Assembly: GCF_030285665.1 (NCBI RefSeq)
Contig: NZ_CP127295.1
Span: 2,356,001 to 2,420,000 of the forward strand
DNA from: Amycolatopsis mongoliensis
GTDB taxonomy: Bacteria > Actinomycetota > Actinomycetes > Mycobacteriales > Pseudonocardiaceae
DNA length: 64,000 nt
Reading direction: 5' to 3'
Shown: one piece after another, positions 1 through 7,065 of the stretch
Layout of the letters: every line of letters begins with the position of its first letter
Position numbering within the stretch: the first letter of the stretch is position 1
Position numbers and translations under genes: made by a program
Notes under the pieces: generated by a model
What the model was told of the DNA's origin: nothing
Databases searched by the model: none
The model's input: the letters and a program-made list of their open reading frames with translations, nothing else

Positions 1-261
1 ATGCACGCGCGTGATCGCGAACTGCTGGCCGGCCTCTCGAAGATGAACTCCCGGATCGGGAGCGTGACGGTCGAGCTGTTGACCCTCCAGCCGAACGACG
101 TGCGCTATGCGGCGGCGTTGCGCACGCTCGCCCGTCAGCTGGCGCAAGTCGGCGCCGCACTGGCCCGGCGCGCCGGCGAGTTGGACGGCGTCGACGTCGA
201 TCTGGTGAGTCTGCTGGACGTACCTAGCGAAGACACTCAACGACTGAACGGAGCGGATTGA
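1..261 (+). CDS. Small hypothetical protein, possibly 5'-truncated by the window edge
   Basis: An 86-codon frame starts with an ATG on the first base of the window and ends at a TGA at 259-261. The upstream sequence is not visible, so the true start may lie further left. The protein is mostly helical and rich in Ala, Leu and Arg, with no signal peptide, membrane segment or motif I recognise. The next gene, a DUF5753-type regulator, begins with GTG three bases after this stop, so the two are probably co-transcribed. Small partner genes beside Scr1/DUF5753 regulators are common in actinobacterial accessory DNA (family knowledge). The function is unknown. Confidence 0.6.
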   Translation: MHARDRELLAGLSKMNSRIGSVTVELLTLQPNDVRYAAALRTLARQLAQVGAALARRAGELDGVDVDLVSLLDVPSEDTQRLNGAD

Positions 262-264
262 ACC

Positions 265-1062
265 GTGACCGACACTGCACCCCGACCGGCCCTCATCGCG
301 CTCGCAGACGGCCTCCGCGACGCCCGTACCCGCCGCGGCGTTGGCCTCCGCCGGCTCGCCGACATGATCAATCTTCATCCGGGAGTGCTGTCGAGTTTCG
401 AACTTGGCAAACGCATACCGCCGGACACGACCGTGGCGCACATTCTCGGCGTCCTACGCTCGCCGACCGCCGTGTGCGATCAGCTCGTCGACCTCGCCCG
501 TCGCGCCCACGAACGAGACTTCATCGACCACGCCGGGCGCGCCGAAGACCTCCTGCGGACGACGTATGAGCAGCAGTCGACGCACGTCTTCGAGTGGTCG
601 CCGACGCTGATTCCGGAGGCTCTGCAGACCGTCGAGTACGCCCGCGCGCTACGGGATACTGGCCTGGTCGAGCCCAGCTCTGACGCCGGCCGCCGATCTC
701 TTACCCGGACGGTCCAGGAACTCACGTCACCGGCAGGCGCAGAGCCGCGACGCACGTACCTGATCGGCGAGGCCGCTACTCGTTCCGATTTCGGCTCGGC
801 GGGCGAGTTCCGCGCCCAGCTCGACGCGGTGATCGCTCTGACACGCCACCCGCGTATGTCCGTCTGTCTCGTTCCGGCAGTCGAGTGCCCGCCCGGCCTG
901 ATCGAGCGATTCACCCTGTACGAGAACCGCGCTGGTGCCTTCACGGTCGCCGTGCCGCACCACCGCGGAGCCGTCTTCATTACGCACGAAGACACCGTGA
1001 CGGCCTACAGGAAGACCGCTAAGGCGCTACAGCGCCACGCCACCGACACCGGGTGGCGCTGA
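265..1062 (+). CDS. XRE-family helix-turn-helix regulator with DUF5753 (Scr1-like) domain
   Basis: The 265-residue protein has an N-terminal XRE helix-turn-helix at about residues 11-65 (core LADMINLHPGVLSSFELGKR). A long C-terminal region has the DUF5753 layout, including EWSPTLIPEALQTVEYARAL and a motif resembling the family's Tyr-Glu-rich end. Such regulators are numerous in Pseudonocardiaceae and Streptomyces and typically sit next to small DUF397-type partners. Here the neighbour is a different small protein 3 bp upstream. The GTG start at 265 is set by that coupling. It lies outside the tRNA-Ile element and looks like separate accessory DNA. Target genes are unknown. Confidence 0.8.
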   Translation: MTDTAPRPALIALADGLRDARTRRGVGLRRLADMINLHPGVLSSFELGKRIPPDTTVAHILGVLRSPTAVCDQLVDLARRAHERDFIDHAGRAEDLLRTTYEQQSTHVFEWSPTLIPEALQTVEYARALRDTGLVEPSSDAGRRSLTRTVQELTSPAGAEPRRTYLIGEAATRSDFGSAGEFRAQLDAVIALTRHPRMSVCLVPAVECPPGLIERFTLYENRAGAFTVAVPHHRGAVFITHEDTVTAYRKTAKALQRHATDTGWR

Positions 1063-1195
1063 CCAGCTCCCGGCCGGCGCGTCCTGACCTCCCTCCAGGC
1101 GGCGCGCTGGCCGGGTTCCACCCACGCGTCATTCGCCGCGCACACGTTCCCGCCGAAGCTCTAGCCTGGCTGAGGCACCCCGATAGAGGAGTCTG

Positions 1196-1569
1196 ATGAC
1201 CACGACGAAGGCCTTCACGTCAGAGCGGACACAAGCCGTCTTCGAGGCAGCCTGTGCCTTCGCCGGACTAGACGCGGCCGGCGCGAAGCGGGTCCGATTC
1301 GGGGAGAACGCCATCTTCCGCCTGGCCGACAGCTCGGCCGTCGTCCGCGTCGGACGCTCGATTCCCGCGGCGACGAAAGAAGTGCTCGTCGCCGGCTGGC
1401 TTGCAAAGAACGCCTTCCCCGCTGCCACGTCGCTACCTGGCGCCGAACAGCCGTTCATTGAGGACGTCAGCAACTCGTCGACTGGCTCCGTGACAGTGGT
1501 GGTCCGCGGTGGGAGCGATTCGTGGCCGAGCAGACGACGGCTGGCGATGCCGAGGCTCCGCCAGACTGA
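1196..1569 (+). pseudogene. Truncated aminoglycoside-phosphotransferase-like gene (decayed)
   Basis: The ATG at 1196 follows an AGAGGA ribosome-binding site. About 90 residues resemble the N-lobe of APH/choline-kinase-type phosphotransferases (GENAIFRLADSSAVVRVGR, then a WLAKNAFPAA segment). The similarity stops near EQPFIED (about 1466), before the catalytic loop that such enzymes need. Downstream, a different frame (about 1471-1569) encodes QQLVDWLRDSGGPRWERF and stops at a TGA at 1567-1569, which looks like the tail of another protein or of the original one after an indel or deletion. In the starting frame translation runs on to 1672, into the tRNA remnant. No active kinase can be made from this frame. 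Confidence 0.6.
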
Positions 1570-1612
1570 CGGGCACTCCGTATGTCACTCAGTTTGTCAC
1601 TCAGGTCACGCA

Positions 1613-1645
1613 AAAGCCCGGTCCGCTACTCGCGAACCGGGCTTT
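1613..1645. terminator. Hairpin terminator beside the left attachment site
   Basis: A perfect 10-bp stem (AAAGCCCGGT at 1613-1622 with ACCGGGCTTT at 1636-1645) encloses a 13-base loop. It ends 4 bases before the left copy of the 46-bp repeat. The hairpin at 8369-8403 occupies the same relative position next to the right copy. It could be the original terminator downstream of tRNA-Ile, or the terminator of an earlier inserted element. Confidence 0.75.
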
Positions 1646-1649
1646 GACT

Positions 1650-1695
1650 TGCGTGGGCCTACCAGGACTTGAACCTGGGACCTCTTCGTTATCAG
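1650..1695 (-). repeat. Left attachment site (attL), 3' part of tRNA-Ile
   Basis: This 46-bp sequence is identical to 8409-8454. It contains the 3' part of the tRNA-Ile gene from the anticodon loop to the discriminator base (1654-1695) but lacks the 5' half, so no tRNA can be made here. It marks the far end of the integrated element. Confidence 0.93.
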
Positions 1696-1814
1696 TGATG
1701 ATCCAGACTGCTGGGCTGTACCGTTCAGTGCCGCTGAGCTGCGGTGATGTGCTTTTGCGGATCATGGAAGATCGGCGAGTGACGTTGCGTTCGCTGCCTC
1801 TCGGCTGCCTGATC

Positions 1815-1972
1815 TCCCCCCTTCAAGTGGGGGGCCTCTTCGCCATCTCGTCGACCTGGCAACGCCCGATCGTGCCGGGTCAAGGGGGCACCGTCCGCCC
1901 GGCTGAGCGTACCCCTGGGAGTCGCCCCCTTGACGCGGTGCGATAGCCCTCTGGGAGGTCGACGAGATGGCG
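1815..1972. repeat. Set of nested inverted repeats in a gene-free stretch of the element
   Basis: The 1696-2051 interval has no convincing gene. It holds three hairpins. The first has six C at 1816-1821 pairing with six G at 1829-1834. The second has 17-bp perfect arms at 1841-1857 and 1956-1972 (CGCCATCTCGTCGACCT and its complement). The third, inside the second, has 11-bp perfect arms at 1879-1889 and 1924-1934 (GTCAAGGGGGC). A strong single-strand secondary structure in a rolling-circle element suggests a replication or transfer origin, but this is inference. Confidence 0.6.
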
Positions 1973-2051
1973 ACAGGCCGCTCACGGACGTAACCGGTGC
2001 TCCCCCGCCGGCCATCTCGGAGACCTGCCCGTCCGGCGAGGACATTAAGTC

Positions 2052-2321
2052 GTGTCAGTGCACCACTTGACGGTCGACGCCGCTCACACTCGTGCCATGG
2101 CTGATTTCAGAATGATCGATCCCCACTACTGGATCGTGGCGTCCTTCATCATCGTTGGCGTGGTCGGATGCGAGGCAGCGGCGGCTTGGCACGAGGACTC
2201 GCTGCATCTGCACACGCCGGAATACTCCGTGGATTTCCGCGACAACGGGACGTACGGCGCAACGGGTGCCGCTGGCCAACTTGGAGATCTATCCGCCTGG
2301 GACGTGCGTTGGCTCTCCTGA
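2052..2321 (+). CDS. Small hypothetical protein of the element
   Basis: A GTG at 2052 follows a GCGAGGA sequence at suitable spacing and opens an 89-codon frame. The frame has the high third-position GC expected of coding DNA in this genome. Residues around 28-45 (WIVASFIIVGVVGCEAAAAW) are hydrophobic and could form one membrane segment. The rest is polar with no known motif. GC-rich hairpins at 2361-2448 follow. The opposite strand is also open over part of the region, so this call is tentative. Confidence 0.35.
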   Translation: MSVHHLTVDAAHTRAMADFRMIDPHYWIVASFIIVGVVGCEAAAAWHEDSLHLHTPEYSVDFRDNGTYGATGAAGQLGDLSAWDVRWLS

Positions 2322-2360
2322 TCTGGCCACTGTGGTCACCGGCCTCCCCGCCCCGGCCGA

Positions 2361-2448
2361 CTTGCCGGGGACCGGGCGCCAGCCCGCACGCCCCGGCAAG
2401 GGCTTGGCCGGGGCAAGGGACCGGGCCGAGCGGCCCCGCAGGGGCCGC
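2361..2448. terminator. Pair of GC-rich hairpins between convergent genes
   Basis: A 10-bp stem (CTTGCCGGGG at 2361-2370 with CCCCGGCAAG at 2391-2400) is followed by an 8-bp stem with a 3-base loop at 2430-2448 (GCGGCCCC-GCA-GGGGCCGC). They lie between the small plus-strand gene and the minus-strand regulator that ends at 2492. This is the position and form of actinobacterial terminators without a U-tract. Confidence 0.55.
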
Positions 2449-2491
2449 CTTGATCCTGTAGAGAAAGTTCTCACCACTATGGACCTCACCG

Positions 2492-3694
2492 TCACCGACC
2501 GGCCAGGGCCACTCCGGCTCGACGCGCGAAGTCCTCAAGCGCGGGCGGCACATCGGTCTCCATCCGGACAAGATCGCGGACCATCGTGTGCACAAGCCGG
2601 TGACGGTAGACCTGCTCAGGGGCGATCTGCTCCGCATCCTCAAGCGCTGCAAGGGCTCGCTCGACGTTGCGACGCTGCGTCCATGCTCGCGCTACGTCGA
2701 TCAACAACCTGCCTCGCCGCTCGGGAGAGAGCCTCGATGCGTCGATCGTGGCGGCTCGCCGTACGGCCTCGCCCGCGTCCCCGAGATCAACCGCCACGGC
2801 CACCTCGTGAAGAGCGACGTTCGTGGGACCGAATTCGGTGTGATAGTCGTTCCGGTCCTCACCGAGTCTTGAGGCGATCTCGCGCGCACGACTCAGGTGC
2901 TGCCAAGCCTCCTCCGCTCTCTCGGTCCTCGCTGCGATGACGGCTCGCTGCAGTGTGAGGGCACCGTAGACGCTCAACGCCTCCGGGATCCCCTGCTCCA
3001 CCAGCCCTTCCAGCGCCACGCTCGCAGTGGTGGCCGTGTGCTCCGCCTGATCGAGCTGCCGGGCTCCCTGGAACACCAGGGTCAGCCGGAAGGCTCCCTC
3101 AGCCATGAGCAGCGGATCACCGGCCCGGCCGGCATCGGATATCGCCCGGTCAGCCGCAACCCACGCCGCGTCGAACTGCTGCAACTTCGCGAGGGCGGCC
3201 GCACAGGCGTGGTAGCTCCGTGCGAGAAGCGCGAACACCTCGGACGCGTCGTCACTGCCTGCTGCCGCTTCGAGTCTCGGCAGAAGGGTCTCCAGGAGCC
3301 CCACAAGCTCCTCGTAGCGTGATTCGTGCGCGAGTACCCACACCTGGTCTGTGTCGTTGCGGAGCGCATCGAGGTCCGGCTGTGGCTGCTTACCGAGAAC
3401 AGCACGAAGAGCGAAGTTCGCACTCAGGAGCAGCCGGAGCGGCACCGCGCTCGCCGGTCGCTCGGTCGCCGCCACCGCTGGGGCTGTTGGCGCAAGCTCA
3501 GCCATGGGGACGTCAAGGACACGCGCGATGCGTTCCAGCACGTCCAGGCTCTTCGCGGCGCGCACGCCCCTCTCGACCTGCGACAACCAAGCTTCCGAGC
3601 GGTCGATCAACGGCGCGAACTCCCGCTGTGACAGGCCTCGCCGTCCTCTGTAGAACGCGATCTTCCTTCCGAGTTCGACGTCCTCCTCAGCCAT
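2492..3694 (-). CDS. XRE-family regulator with TPR-like C-terminal region
   Basis: The 400-residue protein starts at the ATG at 3694 (MAEEDVELGRKIAFYRGRRG). The frame extends further upstream only into the neighbouring gene in a Ser/Arg-rich shadow. Residues about 9-65 form a helix-turn-helix (LSQREFAPLIDRSEAWLSQV). The remaining 300 residues are Ala/Leu-rich helical repeats typical of TPR sensor regions in Gram-positive regulators that bind small peptides or ligands. The start overlaps the end of the monooxygenase gene by 8 bp, so the two are translationally coupled. The repeated CGTACTT motifs upstream of the pair (4052-4155) are its most likely operator. It may control the cargo or the replication genes of the element. 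Confidence 0.8.
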   Translation of the reverse strand: MAEEDVELGRKIAFYRGRRGLSQREFAPLIDRSEAWLSQVERGVRAAKSLDVLERIARVLDVPMAELAPTAPAVAATERPASAVPLRLLLSANFALRAVLGKQPQPDLDALRNDTDQVWVLAHESRYEELVGLLETLLPRLEAAAGSDDASEVFALLARSYHACAAALAKLQQFDAAWVAADRAISDAGRAGDPLLMAEGAFRLTLVFQGARQLDQAEHTATTASVALEGLVEQGIPEALSVYGALTLQRAVIAARTERAEEAWQHLSRAREIASRLGEDRNDYHTEFGPTNVALHEVAVAVDLGDAGEAVRRAATIDASRLSPERRGRLLIDVARAWTQRRNVERALAALEDAEQIAPEQVYRHRLVHTMVRDLVRMETDVPPALEDFARRAGVALAGR

Positions 3695-4001
3695 CGGCGG
3701 GGAGACCCTTCGAGGTGGCCGGCGTGATGAACTCGACTCGCGTCGCGGCGATGAACTGGTCACGCTCGGCGAGGAATCGAAGCGTGTGCGGCTGGCGCTC
3801 GTGCTCCTCGAACGCGGCCTTGTCCCGGTACACCTCGTAGAAGACGCGCGCGAGCGGCGCACCGTCTACCCGGTGAGTGACGTAGACAAGCGTGCCGGGC
3901 TCGTTCTTAGCGATCCCCTTGCCGGTCTCCTCGACCAACTGGTCGAAGCCAACGGCGCTCGCGTCGTCCTTCAGGTCGAACCGCACAACCAGTGCGTACA
4001 T
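3687..4001 (-). CDS. Antibiotic biosynthesis monooxygenase (ABM)-fold protein
   Basis: The 104-residue protein begins MYALVVRFDLKDDASAVGFD at the ATG at 4001. It shows the single-domain ABM/YgiN ferredoxin-like fold signature: a strand at residues 1-9, a helix with FDQLVEETGKGI, then GTLVYVTHRVDG, VFYEVYRDKAAFEEHERQPH and a final helix and strand. Members act as quinol or polyketide monooxygenases or as haem-degrading enzymes, usually as dimers without a cofactor. The substrate cannot be inferred here. It is the first gene of a two-gene operon with the XRE-TPR regulator and is read divergently from the replication genes. Confidence 0.8.
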   Translation of the reverse strand: MYALVVRFDLKDDASAVGFDQLVEETGKGIAKNEPGTLVYVTHRVDGAPLARVFYEVYRDKAAFEEHERQPHTLRFLAERDQFIAATRVEFITPATSKGLPADG

Positions 4002-4051
4002 GGCGGGCTCCTCGCTGTCGTAGTCCCGCAACCATAGTACTCCATCCGGAT

Positions 4052-4155
4052 TTAAGTACGGATGGGTGTGCCCGTATTTGCGCAGGTCAGAGCGTCCCAA
4101 TCGAACTTGGCCATACTGATCCGTACTTTAGTACTAGACACGTACTTCAGTATCA
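4052..4155. promoter_or_regulatory. Divergent control region with repeated CGTACTT(N)A sites
   Basis: CGTACTTTAGTACTA lies at 4122-4136 (containing the palindrome TAGTACTA at 4129-4136) and CGTACTTCAGTATCA at 4141-4155, 19 bp apart. A third copy of the core, CGTACTTAA, is on the minus strand at 4052-4060. The sites lie between the divergent monooxygenase and replication-side operons and are AT-rich compared with their surroundings. They look like operators of the element's own regulator. Confidence 0.6.
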
Positions 4156-4201
4156 CGTAGCGTCGTTGGCGTCAGGACAGGACTGGTCAGGGAGGGTTCC
4201 G

Positions 4202-4750
4202 ATGACTGCGTTGATCGACAAAGCGGTGCCGACACAGGTCGCACCCGCCGGGCACGTACTGATCGTCAACTCGACGTCGTTCGGGGCCGTGAGCCTGTCC
4301 CTGGCGTGGGTCAACGACGGCGCATTCGCCTTCACCACCGACCAGCCGCCGACGCGCACGGTGCACATCGGCGGCGACTGGTTCCAGGAGTCCCGCTGGG
4401 GTGCGGCTATCGCGGTGTCCCTCCCGGACGGTGTGCACGTCCTCAACGCCACCGAGGTCCAGGTGGCTCTCCACGCTGCCGGGGTCGCCTTCCAGCACCA
4501 CACGGCGGTGGACGTCCTCGCGGAACTGTTCCTGATCGGCCTGGAGCGGCTCGGGGTGGAAGAGGTCCGTCGGATCGCTGCTGACTGGCGCGTGACCGAG
4601 GTGGCGTCGAGCCGCGAGAAGATCCCAGTTGCGTTGTGGCGCAAAGAGATGCGGCGAGTGTGGGGCTCCCGCAAGCAGATGGACCGCGCGTGCCTGGCCA
4701 AGTGCGCCGTGCTGGACGCCGTGATGGCCAACGCGAAGGTGGCCGCGTGA
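4202..4750 (+). CDS. Element-encoded hypothetical protein
   Basis: The 182-residue protein starts at the ATG at 4202 behind GGGAGGG. It is first in a run of genes leading to the replication initiator. The first 80 residues read as alternating beta strands (GHVLIVNSTSFGAVSLSLAW). The C-terminal 80 are helical and basic (REKIPVALWRKEMRRVWG). I recognise no family, signal peptide or membrane segment. The stop overlaps the next start (ATGA at 4747-4751 region), so expression is coupled to the zinc-ribbon gene and probably to rep. Similar unknown genes precede rep in other actinomycete integrative elements. Confidence 0.75.
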   Translation: MTALIDKAVPTQVAPAGHVLIVNSTSFGAVSLSLAWVNDGAFAFTTDQPPTRTVHIGGDWFQESRWGAAIAVSLPDGVHVLNATEVQVALHAAGVAFQHHTAVDVLAELFLIGLERLGVEEVRRIAADWRVTEVASSREKIPVALWRKEMRRVWGSRKQMDRACLAKCAVLDAVMANAKVAA

Positions 4751-5013
4751 TGGCCGCCGTAGAGCTGATCCCCTGCGGTCACTGCGACCTGACGCACATC
4801 GTGATCGAGGTCCGCATGGTGCGCTGCCCGTGCCGGGGAACCGGCCGCGCGTTGATCGACGGCGTGCCGGTCTACCCGTTCCGCCCGTGCGGCTTCTGCC
4901 CCGGCGACGGCCAGATCGCGACGTTCGACGAGGTCAGCGTCACCGCTCAGGAGCGCGTCTGCCGCCACGAGGCGTCGGCACGCCCGCCTCTCGCCGTGGG
5001 GGTGGCTGCCTGA
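4750..5013 (+). CDS. Small zinc-ribbon-like protein
   Basis: The 87-residue protein contains pairs of cysteines that could bind zinc: CGHCDLTH near residue 9, CPCRGTGR near residue 27 and CGFCPGDGQ near residue 45. These resemble the CxxCxGxG units of DnaJ-type zinc fingers, though the spacing is not that of DnaJ. Start and stop both overlap the neighbours by ATGA junctions. Its role is unknown; a nucleic-acid or partner-binding adapter for the replication genes would fit its place in the operon. Confidence 0.7.
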   Translation: MAAVELIPCGHCDLTHIVIEVRMVRCPCRGTGRALIDGVPVYPFRPCGFCPGDGQIATFDEVSVTAQERVCRHEASARPPLAVGVAA

Positions 5014-5336
5014 TGTCCGCCGACTCGCTGGTGACGTTCACCTTCGCCGACGTCAACCCGATCACCGAGCGGACCTACGCCCGGTCGACCTTCGCTGAGC
5101 TGCCCGGCTACGCCGCCGACGTCGTCACCGGCACCCTGGCCCTGGAGCCCGGCGAGTGGGACATCCTCGTGGCCGACGACGAGGCGTTCGACTTCACCGG
5201 GGCGACCGACTCCTACCCGATCCCGGGAGCCACCCGCCGGCCGTTCGCCCACGCCCCCGGCTTCTACGTCGTCGTCCCGCCTGAGCTGATGGCCCCGCGC
5301 GAGGTCCCCGAGGACACCATCGGGGTGATCGGCTGA
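5013..5336 (+). CDS. Element-encoded hypothetical protein
   Basis: The 107-residue acidic protein begins MSADSLVTFTFADVNPITER. It has no membrane segment or known motif; the C-terminal part (FYVVVPPELMAPREVPEDT) is beta- and Pro-rich. It is coupled to both neighbours by 4-base overlaps and directly precedes rep, so it is probably made with the initiator. The function is not recognised. Confidence 0.7.
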   Translation: MSADSLVTFTFADVNPITERTYARSTFAELPGYAADVVTGTLALEPGEWDILVADDEAFDFTGATDSYPIPGATRRPFAHAPGFYVVVPPELMAPREVPEDTIGVIG

Positions 5337-6724
5337 TGGTGGCTGCTCCGCACGGCTTGCGCGAGATCGCGGCCGCCTTCACCGAGTCCGGCACCCTGGA
5401 CCCGGGCATGGCGCACGTCCTCGCCCGCGCCAACTTCGACACCTGGGCCGACAAGGTCAAGGCCGCTCGGGGCTGCGCGAAGCCGGTCCGGATGGCCGGG
5501 GGATCCACTGTGGTCGACTCCTCCGGCAAGGTCGTCGCCGAGCTGTCCGGCAGTGTGTTCGTCCCCTGCAAGAACCGGCGCGCGTCGGTGTGCGAGTCCT
5601 GCTCTGCCCACTACGCGCACGACACGTTCCACCTCATCCGCGCTGGCATGGCCGGAGGCAAGGGCGTCCCCGAGACCGTCACCGGGCACCTGCGGGTGCT
5701 GGCGACGCTGACCGCGCCGTCGTTCGGGAAGGTCCACTCGCGACCCGTCCGCAATGGACGCGTGCGCCGCTGCTCTTGCGGTGAGCTGCACTCCCAGTAC
5801 GACGACGCCCTCGGCACCGCCGTCGACCCGGAGACCTACGACTACGTCGGGTCGGTGCTGTGGCAGGCCCACGCCGGTGAGCTGTGGCGCCGCTTCACCA
5901 TCGCCGTGGGCCGCAAGCTCGCCCGCGCCCTGGGCATCCGCGCTGGTGAGCTGCGCGAGGTCATGCGCCTGTCCTACGCCAAGGTCGCGGAGTACCAGCG
6001 CCGCGGGCTCATCCACTTCCACGCCGTCGTCCGCATCGACGGCCCGGACGGCCCCGAGGGACCACGCCCGCCGGCCGCCGTGACCGAGGACGTCCTCACG
6101 GCCGTGATCCAGGCTGCCGCCGCGTCCGTCGTCGTCCGGACCCCGGAGTCCCCGGCCGTGGGTGTAGTCCCGCTGACCTGGGGTGAACAGGTCGACGTCG
6201 AACCGATCGCCACGTCCGAAGGCCCCTCGGAGGGTTCGGAGGGTGGCTGGCATGACCGGCGCGTCGCGGGCTACGTCGCCAAGTACGCCACCAAGGGCAC
6301 CCGCCTCACCGAAGGCAGCGACTACCGGATCCGGTCGGCGGAGCACATTGAACAGCTTCCCGTGACCGAGCACCACAAGCAGCTCATGCGCACCGCGTGG
6401 CGGCTCGGCGGGCTGGTCGAGTTCGAGGAACTGAACCTGCGGAAGTGGGCGCACATGCTCGGGTTCCGGGGCCACTTCCTGACCAAGTCCCGCCGCTACT
6501 CGACCACCTTCGGGGAGATCCGGCGGACCCGGGCGGAGTACCGCCTGGACGAGCAGCGGGTAGCCCTCGGGATCGCCGACGACGAGGTGCTGACCGTCGT
6601 CAACGACTGGTCGATGACGGGGCTCGGCTACCTCAACGACGCTGAGCGCCGCCTCGCTGCGGTGTTCGCCGAACTGCACCTCGCCAGACGTCGCCTGGAC
6701 GGCCAGGACGACTCTCCCGGCTGA
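5336..6724 (+). CDS. RepSA-like rolling-circle replication initiator
   Basis: The 462-residue protein resembles the pSAM2 RepSA family of initiators. It carries the HUH metal-binding motif as LIHFHAVVR at about residues 225-233. A catalytic-tyrosine segment YVAKYATKG lies at about 313-321. An upstream cysteine cluster (PCKNRRASVCESC at about 77-89, and CSCGE at about 146) probably binds zinc. Such proteins nick the double-strand origin and drive rolling-circle replication of the excised circle. The gene overlaps its upstream neighbour by 4 bases, and the excisionase follows after 44 bp. It is full length for the family, with no frameshift seen. Confidence 0.88.
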   Translation: MVAAPHGLREIAAAFTESGTLDPGMAHVLARANFDTWADKVKAARGCAKPVRMAGGSTVVDSSGKVVAELSGSVFVPCKNRRASVCESCSAHYAHDTFHLIRAGMAGGKGVPETVTGHLRVLATLTAPSFGKVHSRPVRNGRVRRCSCGELHSQYDDALGTAVDPETYDYVGSVLWQAHAGELWRRFTIAVGRKLARALGIRAGELREVMRLSYAKVAEYQRRGLIHFHAVVRIDGPDGPEGPRPPAAVTEDVLTAVIQAAAASVVVRTPESPAVGVVPLTWGEQVDVEPIATSEGPSEGSEGGWHDRRVAGYVAKYATKGTRLTEGSDYRIRSAEHIEQLPVTEHHKQLMRTAWRLGGLVEFEELNLRKWAHMLGFRGHFLTKSRRYSTTFGEIRRTRAEYRLDEQRVALGIADDEVLTVVNDWSMTGLGYLNDAERRLAAVFAELHLARRRLDGQDDSPG

Positions 6725-6768
6725 CACAACCCGTGTCATCGGAACCGGTTGGTACGAAAGGGAAAACC

Positions 6769-7065
6769 ATGAACGGGCACTTGATCCACCTGCCGCGCTA
6801 CGCCACCACCGACGCGCCCGCCGAGCAGCTCCACACCGAGCGCCACGGCGACGCGCCGTATACCGGGGACGCCCCGGTGATCGATCCGCACAAGGCCACG
6901 TACACCGTGCTGGAGGTCGCCTACCTGCTCAACCTGTCCCGGGGCGTCACCTACCAGTACGTCAAGGACGGCACGATCCCCGCGTTCCGGGTCGGTCGCC
7001 GCTGGGTGATCTCCCGCAAGCGCTTCGCCGCCTGGCTCGACGAGATGGTCGAGGTGGGCGCCTGA
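6769..7065 (+). CDS. Excisionase (MerR-type helix-turn-helix, Xis family)
   Basis: The 98-residue protein has an extended N-terminus followed by a helix-turn-helix of the excisionase/AlpA type at about residues 43-93: YTVLEVAYLLNLSRGVTYQY, then IPAFRVGRRWVISRKRFAAW. These small proteins bend attachment-site DNA and direct the integrase toward excision. The start at 6769 follows GAAAGGGAAAA. The stop overlaps the integrase start (ATGA), the standard xis-int arrangement of pSAM2-like elements. Confidence 0.88.
   Translation: MNGHLIHLPRYATTDAPAEQLHTERHGDAPYTGDAPVIDPHKATYTVLEVAYLLNLSRGVTYQYVKDGTIPAFRVGRRWVISRKRFAAWLDEMVEVGA

Noticed and set aside
1654..1695. Second tRNA-Ile gene
   Set aside because: Only the 3' part is present; the acceptor 5' strand and D arm are missing, so it is the attL remnant.
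1509..1946. Open frame running through the left tRNA remnant and hairpins
   Set aside because: It is the usual chance frame across tRNA 3' ends (reads GLPGLEPGTSSLS) and has no start signal or coding pattern.
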